64,000 nt of DNA, taken from positions 4,526,001-4,590,000 of the forward strand of contig NC_016631.1 of assembly GCF_000178955.2 (NCBI RefSeq), read 5' to 3'. The notes beneath the pieces were generated by a model. That model did no database searches, had not been told where the DNA came from, and saw nothing but the letters and a program-made list of their open reading frames with translations. The stretch's first letter is position 1. The number at the start of each line of letters is the position of its first letter. The DNA is from Granulicella mallensis MP5ACTX8. GTDB taxonomy: Bacteria > Acidobacteriota > Terriglobia > Terriglobales > Acidobacteriaceae. Positions 7,359-15,791 of this stretch are shown here, one piece after another. A program made the position numbers and the translations under genes.

Positions 7359-10097
7359 CTATTCCATCGACCCAGGCTGAAATATCGTTGATCCTCGTTT
7401 CCAGGACGGGTATTGAGAATCCATCGCATTACGCCATAAGATCTGATTCAGTTGCTCCGTAGGAACGTCATCCGGTTCCACCCAATTCATCTTGCCGGAC
7501 GCTATCGCGTCCGCTTTACTTTGCCCGTTGAGTGCGCCCACCTCCGGATTGAGTTCGTAGATAGACTGCACAGGCTCTATCGCTTGATAGGGGGTCAAAT
7601 CCGGCGTTGACTGGAAGCTCTGCCGCATATCGTTCGCAATCAGATCGAACAATGACATTGGAGGCACGCCCAGGATCAACTCGATGGTCTTCACCATACT
7701 GACCTGTGAGTAGAAGGTAGAATCGATTGCTCCTCGCTGAGTATAGGGACTAACGGCGAGTGCGACTGTGCGGTGCCCATCGACATGATCCAGACCGTCC
7801 TGCGCATCATCCTCGACGATCAGGATAAGAGTCGACTTCCAGAACTTCGAATGCGAGATCCCGTCCACGATCTGTCCCACCGCAAGATCGTTATCCGCAA
7901 GGCACGCCTTAGGAGTAGAAAACCCCGGTGTCGTTCCTTCCGTATGGTCGGAAGGCATCTGGATCATCACGAGGTTCGGCATGGTGCCAGAGTTCTCCCA
8001 CGTCTTGAGGTGGCGCAGGAAGATACGTGCGCGAGTAACATCCGGCACCTTCAGCCCATAGGATGGAAAGTCCGGTACGAGGTATTGATTCAGGCGCGCG
8101 ATTGGAGCCTTCGTTGTAAATGTGCCGATGAATTCACTTCCCTGCTTATACTCTCCGAGAAGTTTTGCACGAAGAGCCCCATTCTTTCCACCCATCTCAC
8201 CCACATATTCGCCGAAATCAGCGAAGGTCTTGTGGTGTGCTGCCAGATGGTCCCAAAGAAATCCGGAGCCCGCAAAAGCCAGGGGATCATCTCCGTTTTT
8301 GGGATAGCTGCGCCCGTCGTACCCGGGCCAATAGGCGTAATCGGTCTCAGAGGCCTGAGTAAGCCATTGGTGCCCGTCGGCACTATTTCCGCCATTGGCA
8401 TAAAAGTTGTCCAATAGCACAAAGTCCCGCGCCAGTTTCCGCTGATTTGGAATGACATCATCTCCATACATATTCAAACTAGGATCGCCGTTACCTTTGC
8501 CCAGAGAGCCGAAATATTGATCGTAGCTGCGATTTTCTTTGATGATGTAGACGACATGCTCGATCGTGGAAGGTTCGCCTGTCCTCACCGGAACAGGACG
8601 AGGCATTGCTCCCGGATTCGGCTTTCCCTGAACGCTATTCGAAGCGAGCAGCTCATTCGGCAGTCCCATGTGATTATTTTCCGCAACTGCGATGGAGTAT
8701 CGCCCGAGCTCATCTTTGTCGGGGACTTGAATAATATGGACCGTACCGCGGTCAGCATGGACATACCGGCGATGAATATTGAGTTCAGGCTTCATACCAT
8801 CCCGTTTCTCACGAGCCAACAGGTTTGGACTGTTCCATCCAGTACCGACTCCTAAGAGCGTCGAGACTGCAATAAACTTTCCATCCGGGCTCACCGTAAC
8901 ATCATCCGGATACCAGCCCGTCGGGATAAATCCTGTCGCATGGGGATGCTGGGCTTTGAGATCGATCACAGCCACTGCATTGATTCCAGCGCACGCTACA
9001 TACAACGTTGAATGATCCGGCGATAACGCAACAGATTCAGGGGATATTCCAGCAACCTTCTTATTGAAGGGCTGCAACAAGATCGTCTCCTGCAAACGAT
9101 TCGTAGCTGTATCCACGATCGAAATTGAATCGGAGTTGCTATTCGCCACGTAAAGCTTCTTGCGCGTTTCATCCCATGCAAGCCCGGATGGGTGCAGGCC
9201 AACGGCAACGGTCGCAGTCACCTGCCCGGTGAGGAGATCAATACGTGCCACAGTTCCGCTCGAAGCCACTCCTCTTTCATCGACCAACACCTGATCGGCA
9301 TTTTCCTCCGGCCCGGTAGCAGCACTGCGCTCACCCGGCTTCGGAACGCGTCCACCCCAGTTACTCACGTAAGCAACGGAGCTATCCGCATTCACGACCG
9401 TTCCAAAAGGCGCGATGCCCGTCTTGATACGGCCGTGAACCTCTTTGGTGTCAAGATCGATGACCGCTGCCTCGTCGTCGAACGTAAGCGCAACCACAGC
9501 AAAACGCTGTCCGTTGGAATTCCTGGAACGTCCGATGCTGAGAGCTCCAATCTGATGCGAACCCAGCCCATTGGCAATCATCGTGCTACTCTTGTCCTTC
9601 AGCGCGACAAGTTGACCGACGGATCCTTGTCCCTTCCCAACCCCAGATATGCCGCTCAATAAAGGAGTATGGCTCGTCGGATCATAGGCCAGCCCCTGCA
9701 TTCCTGAGCCGGTCTCGGTGCTCACGACGTTCATCATCCGATTCGTCTTCAGATCGATCCGATAAACATGGGACCCCTTCTGCCCCAGAACGGCAGCATA
9801 GATAGAATCGCCATTCTCGCCGAAGGCAACACCGTTCACCCTGCTCTCAAAGACACTCTGCAGCCCGGCAGGTGTAATGTTCTGGCGGCTGGGAATCACG
9901 CCAGGATCCACTACGGAGCTAACAGGTGGCGCGGCCTTTGAGGGTTTGGCCTCTTCCTGGCCGACCGGTCCCATCTTCTGGACCTTTGAGGTGGATCGCT
10001 CGGATTCCTGTCCTTTGGCAGTTACCTGCACAAATGGAACGATGCAAATCGATAACGCGACAAGTCTCATCCCAACGAAGGCCGACAGAAATTTCAT
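7359..10097 (-). CDS. YncE-like beta-propeller fused to a phosphoesterase-family domain
   Basis: This 912-residue exported protein has a signal peptide (residues 1-28). A seven-bladed YncE/40-residue-repeat propeller follows (about 60-480), with blade signatures such as KLYVANSNSDSISIVDTATN and STLYVACAGINAVAVIDLKA. Its C-terminal domain (about 505-890) is of the phosphoesterase/alkaline-phosphatase superfamily. That domain begins IEHVVYIIKENRSYDQYFG and has NFYANGGNSADGHQW, MIQMPSDHTEGT and LILIVEDDAQDGLDHVDGHR, matching the metal-ligand and nucleophile regions of phospholipase-C-like phosphoesterases. The architecture is known in Acidobacteriota; the natural substrate is not. AAGGAG lies 8 nt before the ATG. 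Its own unit is preceded by a stem-loop ending the upstream propeller gene. Confidence 0.9.
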   Translation of the reverse strand: MKFLSAFVGMRLVALSICIVPFVQVTAKGQESERSTSKVQKMGPVGQEEAKPSKAAPPVSSVVDPGVIPSRQNITPAGLQSVFESRVNGVAFGENGDSIYAAVLGQKGSHVYRIDLKTNRMMNVVSTETGSGMQGLAYDPTSHTPLLSGISGVGKGQGSVGQLVALKDKSSTMIANGLGSHQIGALSIGRSRNSNGQRFAVVALTFDDEAAVIDLDTKEVHGRIKTGIAPFGTVVNADSSVAYVSNWGGRVPKPGERSAATGPEENADQVLVDERGVASSGTVARIDLLTGQVTATVAVGLHPSGLAWDETRKKLYVANSNSDSISIVDTATNRLQETILLQPFNKKVAGISPESVALSPDHSTLYVACAGINAVAVIDLKAQHPHATGFIPTGWYPDDVTVSPDGKFIAVSTLLGVGTGWNSPNLLAREKRDGMKPELNIHRRYVHADRGTVHIIQVPDKDELGRYSIAVAENNHMGLPNELLASNSVQGKPNPGAMPRPVPVRTGEPSTIEHVVYIIKENRSYDQYFGSLGKGNGDPSLNMYGDDVIPNQRKLARDFVLLDNFYANGGNSADGHQWLTQASETDYAYWPGYDGRSYPKNGDDPLAFAGSGFLWDHLAAHHKTFADFGEYVGEMGGKNGALRAKLLGEYKQGSEFIGTFTTKAPIARLNQYLVPDFPSYGLKVPDVTRARIFLRHLKTWENSGTMPNLVMIQMPSDHTEGTTPGFSTPKACLADNDLAVGQIVDGISHSKFWKSTLILIVEDDAQDGLDHVDGHRTVALAVSPYTQRGAIDSTFYSQVSMVKTIELILGVPPMSLFDLIANDMRQSFQSTPDLTPYQAIEPVQSIYELNPEVGALNGQSKADAIASGKMNWVEPDDVPTEQLNQILWRNAMDSQYPSWKRGSTIFQPGSME

Positions 10098-10157
10098 CGA
10101 TTTAACTCCTTAAGGTCCATAGCACTGCTTGAAATAACATCCGACTCATAGATACCA

Positions 10158-10206
10158 ATCGGGCCTTAGATTTGGCATAGAAATAGCCGCCAAACCAAGG
10201 CCCGAT
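10158..10206 (-). terminator. Stem-loop after the 355-aa propeller gene
   Basis: ATCGGGCCTT (10158-10167) pairs with AAGGCCCGAT (10197-10206), with an inner TTTGGC/GCCAAA pairing. It lies 37 bp after the stop at 10243 and upstream of the phosphoesterase gene. Confidence 0.55.
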
Positions 10207-10242
10207 AGAGGATAATAATTTTCTTTTTACAACGACAATCTT

Positions 10243-11310
10243 CTAAGGATTTACACGATAGACCAGCAGACCGGCCATATCTACATCGGTTTTGGGGTGG
10301 ATCACATAGAACTGCTTTAGCTGAGGAACATAGAAAGAAGTCTTTCCGCCGTTCGTGGGGATATTCGCAATTTCACTGTAATTGTCCGGGGAATCCTGAT
10401 GAAAGATGCTAAGACCCTGTGTTCCGCTGATGTAGATACGCTTCAGCACCGGGTCCCAGGTCATATCGTCATTGATGTTGACGCAAGGCTTCTGGCTTAC
10501 AACTTTGCCGTTACTGTCAAAGGCATAGAAGATTCCAGGGCTGCGGCCGGCAACGAAGATTCGCTGGTTCTTCGCGTCAACCGCAAGCGCCGTATTGCGC
10601 TTAAGGTCTGGAGTCGTCCAGATATCAATTACTTTCTTTGCGATGAGATCCACCACGCCGATTTGCTGCTTGTCGCGAATATTCACATAGAGGCGATGGT
10701 GAATCAAATCGATACCCATGCTTTCAACGTTATTTCCGGGGATAGAGATCTTGTCAATGAGCTTGCCCTGATCGACCGAGAAGATAGAGATCTCCGAGTC
10801 AGGAAGATTCGCCGAAACGCCACCGTTGCCGATGTAATAAAGACGATTTACCGCGTCATAGTAGGCCGCATCAGGGGAGTCTCCCTTGCCCGTGACAGAG
10901 CCGTCGATAAGCGGAATACGGTCAAGGTGGTGAAAGTCTTCCGCAGAGACAAGAATCAACGCCGAATCGCCGCCATCCGCAACAAGCAGTTCATCTTTCT
11001 CTGGAGAGAAAGCCAAAGAATGAGGCGTCTTGAATCCACCAATACTCTGGAGATGAGCACCGGTCTTGAGGTCGAACATCTCTACGGAGTGGTGCACCTC
11101 TGCCGATACAAAAAGATGATTGCGCTTGAGATCGACAGCAAAATGGTCGAAGTCTCCTGTAATGTCCGGGAGATAGGTCGTGGACAGCAGTGTGACCGGC
11201 GTCAGGGGTTCAGCAGCCTTTGCCGAGCCCGGGACACTTGCCAGTGAGATCACAGCTGAAAGACAGCAAATAACTCTCTTGAACGAAAATGATGACATTG
11301 AGGAGTCCAA
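10243..11310 (-). CDS. Exported YncE-like beta-propeller protein (GDFDHFAVDLKR subfamily)
   Basis: The 355-residue protein has a signal peptide (about residues 1-32, ending GSAKAAE) and then only propeller blades. The first blade carries GDFDHFAVDLKRNHLFVSAE, a signature shared almost exactly with the 344-residue protein at 13.5 kb and, as GNFDHFGIDLKR, with the 31.2-kb gene. Later blades show VESMGIDLIHHRLYVNIRD and DDMTWDPVLKRIYISG. There are no catalytic motifs, so a binding or scaffold role in the periplasm or at the surface is likely. The start may be 11310 or an ATG four codons later. About 255 bp separate it from the PrpD-like pseudogene. The divergent paralogue and its TonB-receptor neighbours suggest a shared job. 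Confidence 0.88.
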   Translation of the reverse strand: MDSSMSSFSFKRVICCLSAVISLASVPGSAKAAEPLTPVTLLSTTYLPDITGDFDHFAVDLKRNHLFVSAEVHHSVEMFDLKTGAHLQSIGGFKTPHSLAFSPEKDELLVADGGDSALILVSAEDFHHLDRIPLIDGSVTGKGDSPDAAYYDAVNRLYYIGNGGVSANLPDSEISIFSVDQGKLIDKISIPGNNVESMGIDLIHHRLYVNIRDKQQIGVVDLIAKKVIDIWTTPDLKRNTALAVDAKNQRIFVAGRSPGIFYAFDSNGKVVSQKPCVNINDDMTWDPVLKRIYISGTQGLSIFHQDSPDNYSEIANIPTNGGKTSFYVPQLKQFYVIHPKTDVDMAGLLVYRVNP

Positions 11311-11564
11311 TATGAATGAATTAGTTGATATTGCACAATATGACTAAGCCGGGACACAGGGGGTCCGATCACAATTCCTCTAGTGATTCAGGATGACAGT
11401 CTGATGCTTAAGAGGGACTGAAGGAATAGCTCGCACAACCAGAGAGCAGTTGCTCTTTTACTCTTATTTAACATTCAAGCTAGAGCATTTTACAGAGCTC
11501 GTTTGCGCTAAGCAGAAAGCAACATCCACCAGATACCTTCATCTGTGCTCGAAGTTATTCCCGA

Positions 11565-13104
11565 CTATTTTCTTCTCTGGAGCAAAGGGCGAAGCAAGCC
11601 AAGATTAGAGACAGCATCGAGGTTAAGAACCGCATCCACCAGACCTTTCGATTGGGCTCCCCCTAGAAACGGATCCATCAGATCACGACACTTGGCCACG
11701 ACTTCCTCTCGCGTCATCGGGTTTTGAACGGTTCCCCTTACTGCATCGATGCGTTGTGTATAGGTCGCGCCGCTATGCAATGTCACTTCCACGACGGCGA
11801 CCAGTTGCGGATAAAGACGCTCGAGCCGTTCATCGGGAACCAGTTCGATCTTGGCGCGCTCACGGACAATGTCAGGTTCTTCAACACGGGCCTTATCGTG
11901 GGCGGCACGGAACGATACAGTTTTATCGACGAGCATGACGGCCACCATCTGCTGTAGTGAGATGTCCTGCATGTTGCGATCATTCACAGTCTTGGCCTCG
12001 CTGGTTGCGATTCGCACCACGACCTTCGCCAGTTCGTCCAGTCGAAATGGATGCTTCTGTTGAATGGCCTGCAGCGCATCGAGCGGAGCCTGGATCGGAG
12101 AGCCAACCGTCCACTTTTTGATATTCGTCTGCGTAATTTCAAACCGCTTTCCTAGGCCTTCGATCAACCCGGCAGGGTTAGCCTCAGGCCCAAATGCCAT
12201 GAGAAAGTTGTCAGAGCCCGAGAAGACATCGTCTACCCCGGTCGCCCCCAGATGAATGGGCAGGGCGGCATTGACTCCGTTGCGCGCAGGTATTCCCCCG
12301 AACACGAGAGACTTCTCCACATGCTGAGTATCACGCTGCCACGCCGCGATTCCCGATGCCTGTTGCGCAAGCATAGTCCAGTAGCCAGCGCATCTGCTGA
12401 GCACTCAGGCCAGCGGAGCAGCCAGCTGCCGCTGACGCACCAAAGGTATTCGCAATGCTATGCGAAGATCGATGAGTCTTCATCTGGAACTGCAAGCCGC
12501 CAAGCGTCATCGAAATCCGTGGCCCGATGTCATAGCCCAAAGCAACCGCACGCAGAAGGTGTTGACCGTCGATCCCGAATAGCTCTCCAGAAGCAAGCGC
12601 AGCAGGCACGATGGCACAGCCGGGGTGCGAATGCGAAGGAGAATGTGAGTCGTCGGTCTCATCGGAATGAGCGAGCATGCCGTTGACCAGGGCAGCTTCC
12701 ATCGGGCCGCAGAGCAAATCGGAGCCTACAACCGTAGCTGTCGTCTGTCCGCCATAGGATCGAGCAAAGCTATAGGCAACACGCGCTGGTGGCAGCTCCG
12801 ATCCGGAGACCATTGCCGCCAGCGTGTCCAGAATATGTTCCTTCGTCCTTTCGATGACATCTGCAGGAAGAGGTCGAGAACGAGCCTCTGCCATATATCC
12901 ACTGAGCTGCTCCATGATAGAAACAGCGGGAAAAGTGTGGATTGAGGAGTTAGCCTCTTGCGCCAGGGACCATCCTGGGACAACTGCTGCGGCTATCGCC
13001 AGACTAGCTCCATAAAAAAGATCTCTCCGGCTAAGCGTTGATTTGTCTTCCTTTTGGCTCCGCATGACATCACGGACGCTTCCATCATCTGCCACTCTTT
13101 TCAT
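11565..13104 (-). pseudogene. MmgE/PrpD-family protein with Tat signal, split by a single-base frameshift
   Basis: Two overlapping frames make one MmgE/PrpD protein of about 513 residues. The first part (stop at 12331) has a twin-arginine signal (STLSRRDLFYGA, then a hydrophobic run ending SLAQ). It continues with the family core: DTLAAMVSGSELPPARVAYS, LVNGMLAHSDETDDSHS, HPGCAIVPAALASGE and LRAVALGYDIGPRIS. The second frame resumes exactly where the family expects it (QQASGIAAWQRDTQHVEKSL, then GIPARNGVNAALP) and runs to the stop at 11565. One extra T at about 12369-12372 (reading LLDYA|QQASG) explains the shift. Family members such as PrpD are hydratases; the role of exported members is unknown. 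It is either a recent pseudogene or a sequence error. Confidence 0.85.
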
Positions 13105-13509
13105 CACCTCTACCTACAAGTCTCGCCAGAATTCACAACTTCAAACGGTAGAGAATGCACATGACTCCGCCGATCATCCACAGGAAAGATTAGCTCAGGT
13201 GTCCCGTCAGGTTGAATAATTCTCGACTAGATCGCATTCAGCAAACCTTCATGAAGATAAATCGTCTAGCTTTCAGAAGTGCAGGCTCGCCTATCTTGCT
13301 TTGAGAAAGCTCTGCTTTCAGGCCGCATCAGACAAATGTAAATATTCCATAACCGGCTCTCGTTCCTAAGCTTGCTTTAAGGCTGCTGAGATCGAATGCA
13401 ATATGCCCTCCTCGTCAAACGGTGTATCAGGAGATCTACCTAGGTGAGCATCGTGTTTCGCCGAAGGGGCTATCTCTCAAGAGACATATCAGGTTTTGAA
13501 AGGACCCCG

Positions 13510-14541
13510 ATGCCTAACAAGTTTAAGACGACATTCCAGATCTGCACGTTTCTCTTTCCGGCTCTTCTTGCCACCTCTCCTTTTTGCGCAGCACAAGCTC
13601 ACCAGCCACTTACACTCGTGACGACTACTTCACTGCCTGAGATCAGTGGTGACTTTGATCATTTTGCTGTGGACCTGAAGCGAGGCCGCTTAATCTCTGC
13701 CGCCGAGGAACATCACACCCTCGAAATCTTCGATCTGAAGACCGGCAAGCACTTGCAGAGCATTGCAGGATTCAAGGCTCCTCATTCCATCGCCTACGTA
13801 CCGGAAAAGGATGAATTCTTCATTACCGATGGCGAGGATTCCTCCTGCATTATCCTCGCTGGAGCGGATTTTCATAAAGTTGATCGCTTGCCGCTCGCTC
13901 CTGGACCGGATTCGGCTCTCTATGATCCGACGAGCAAGCGTTTTTATATCGGCAACGGCGGCCGCGATGCGAAGCAAAAGACTTCAACCATCACGATCAT
14001 CTCCGTCATAACTCACAAGAAGCTTGGTGAGATTCCAATCGACGGAGACAACATCGAAGCCATGGCGGTGGATCACGCGCACAATCGTATGTTCGTAAAT
14101 ATTCGCGACAAAAAAGAGATCGGCGTTATCAACCTGGCCACCAATAAGACAGTGACGACCTGGACGGCCCCGGGGATGAATCGGAATACTCCCATGCGCT
14201 TCGATGAAGTCAACCAGAGAATCTTCGTGGCTGGCCGTACTCCAGGTAAGTTCTTCGTCTTCAATGCACAGGATGGGTCCCTCGTTACATCTCTGGACTC
14301 CGTGGATATGGCCGATGACATGACATGGGATGCAGCATCGCATCTTATCTATGTAACCGGAGCAAAAGGCATCAGCACCTTCAAGCAACAAAGCAAAGAC
14401 AGCTATGTCTCATGGAGCCTGATGTCAACCATCGGAGGAAAGACTTCCCTCTATGTCCCGCAGTTGAAGCAGTTGTATGTTGCTCACCCTAAGAGCGACA
14501 CGGATCAAGCAAGCCTTCTCATCTATCGAGTCAATCCCTAA
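13510..14541 (+). CDS. Exported YncE-like beta-propeller protein, paralogue of the 10.2-kb gene
   Basis: The ATG at 13510, with AAAGGA 7 nt upstream, opens a signal peptide (MPNKFKTTFQICTFLFPALL... FCAAQ). The protein (about 343 residues) matches the 355-residue propeller along its whole length: GDFDHFAVDLKRGRLISAAE, IFDLKTGKHLQSIAGF, NIEAMAVDHAHNRMFVNIRD and KTSLYVPQLKQLYVAHPKSD. It begins a two-gene unit with the Tat-exported metallophosphoesterase, whose start is 65 bp downstream. The linkage suggests the propeller binds the substrate or partner of that enzyme; this is inference. The 405 bp between it and the divergent PrpD-like gene carry the promoters and nothing else I can support. Confidence 0.88.
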   Translation: MPNKFKTTFQICTFLFPALLATSPFCAAQAHQPLTLVTTTSLPEISGDFDHFAVDLKRGRLISAAEEHHTLEIFDLKTGKHLQSIAGFKAPHSIAYVPEKDEFFITDGEDSSCIILAGADFHKVDRLPLAPGPDSALYDPTSKRFYIGNGGRDAKQKTSTITIISVITHKKLGEIPIDGDNIEAMAVDHAHNRMFVNIRDKKEIGVINLATNKTVTTWTAPGMNRNTPMRFDEVNQRIFVAGRTPGKFFVFNAQDGSLVTSLDSVDMADDMTWDAASHLIYVTGAKGISTFKQQSKDSYVSWSLMSTIGGKTSLYVPQLKQLYVAHPKSDTDQASLLIYRVNP

Positions 14542-14606
14542 GCAGCGAGCTCTCCGATGCACCCATCGCTCTTTCTTCTCAAGAAGTACAGAAAGGTATA
14601 ACTGCC

Positions 14607-15644
14607 ATGTCCTCTGAGTCCCTCTCCCCGGAGATCTTCAATCGCCGCCGATTCCTTCGGCAAAGCTTTGCCTTCAGTGCTGTTGCTGCCCTCAGCCCGA
14701 TGGCCACTTTTGCCATGCCTTCCCATCATCCGGCAAAACCGAACGCCGCTCATCTGCTGATGCTGGGCGATTGGGGCCGGGAGACAAGAGACCGCGCACA
14801 ACAGCTTGTAGCTCAAGGCATGATCGAGTACACCAAAAAGCAGGCCCTTACTCCTCAGGCTCTACTCATGCTCGGTGATAACTGGTACGACGCACTGCCG
14901 GATGGCGTTCACTCAACACGTTGGCAGACCGGCTTTGAGCAGATGTACCCGAAATCCGTATTCAATTGTCCCGCTTACGCTATCCCCGGAAATCACGATT
15001 ATCAGATCATGCCGGAGAGCAAACTCGCGGCTGAACTTGAATATGCCCGTCTTGGAAATACCCGCTGGACGATGCCGTCTCTCTGGTATCGTTTCGGATT
15101 CCCTTCGAAGAACCCTCTGATCACTTTCATTGCTTTAGATAGCAACGTCTTTCATGAGAACGGCAAGCCCGAGAAGAATGACTACAACTTTACGCTCAAG
15201 CCCGAGCAACAAGCGGAGCAGTTGGCGTGGCTCCAGGCCGAGTTGGAGAAGCCCCTGACAACACCTTTTCTTATCGTCATGGCGCATCATCCAATCTTCT
15301 CAAACGGTCCCCATGGAGATCACAAGGTTCTTGCTCGTGATTGGGACCCGCTGCTACGGAAACACAATGTTCATGTCTACCTTGCCGGTCACGATCATGA
15401 CCTGCAACATCTCGAGTTCGAAGGCCATCCCACTTCCTTTTTTCTGTCGGGCGGGGGCGGCGCAGACCTCTATACCTTGAGAGAAGAAGAGGCATCGCGC
15501 GGCCCCTGGGCGGAGAAGGTACATGGGTTCAGCCATCTCGAGGTCACTTCGAATCTGCTTACACTTCGCCACGTTGATGCAGATGGGCGTGTTCTGCACT
15601 CTTTCACCAAAACACCAGAAGGTAAAATCACCATCGCGACCTAA
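14607..15644 (+). CDS. Tat-exported calcineurin-like metallophosphoesterase (acid phosphatase type)
   Basis: The 345-residue protein has a twin-arginine signal (NRRRFLRQSFAFSAVAALS). The full set of metallophosphoesterase motifs is in order: MLGDWGR (D-x-H/G region), LMLGDNWYDA (GDNxx), AIPGNHDYQ (GNHD), VMAHHPIFSNG and YLAGHDHDLQHLE (GHxH). This arrangement resembles tartrate-resistant/purple acid phosphatases, which use a dinuclear metal centre to hydrolyse phosphate monoesters. Export by Tat suggests the protein folds with its metals before crossing the membrane. It is the second gene of a unit led by a YncE-like propeller and ends before a bidirectional terminator shared with the convergent TonB-receptor gene. 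Confidence 0.9.
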   Translation: MSSESLSPEIFNRRRFLRQSFAFSAVAALSPMATFAMPSHHPAKPNAAHLLMLGDWGRETRDRAQQLVAQGMIEYTKKQALTPQALLMLGDNWYDALPDGVHSTRWQTGFEQMYPKSVFNCPAYAIPGNHDYQIMPESKLAAELEYARLGNTRWTMPSLWYRFGFPSKNPLITFIALDSNVFHENGKPEKNDYNFTLKPEQQAEQLAWLQAELEKPLTTPFLIVMAHHPIFSNGPHGDHKVLARDWDPLLRKHNVHVYLAGHDHDLQHLEFEGHPTSFFLSGGGGADLYTLREEEASRGPWAEKVHGFSHLEVTSNLLTLRHVDADGRVLHSFTKTPEGKITIAT

Positions 15645-15729
15645 AGTGCTATCACTGTCTACCGCGGTAGAATGATCTGACTATCAATCAAGCCGCTCTC
15701 CTTGTGAAAGGCAATGGACGATAAAAGTT

Positions 15730-15778
15730 AAACAAAGCGGGCAGCCCAGGATTACCTGAGCTGCCCCTCTCTTTGTTT
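15730..15778. terminator. Bidirectional stem-loop between phosphoesterase and TonB-receptor genes
   Basis: GGGCAGCCCAGG (15739-15750) pairs with CCTGAGCTGCCC (15755-15766) with one mismatch and an ATTA loop. Outer arms AAACAAAG and CTTTGTTT supply A/T tracts on both strands. Confidence 0.75.
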
Positions 15779-15791
15779 CCGGCTAGCCTGT

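Noticed and set aside
10399..11247. A 282-codon plus-strand frame opposite the 355-residue propeller
   Set aside because: The propeller has clear family repeats on the minus strand; the antisense frame shows none.
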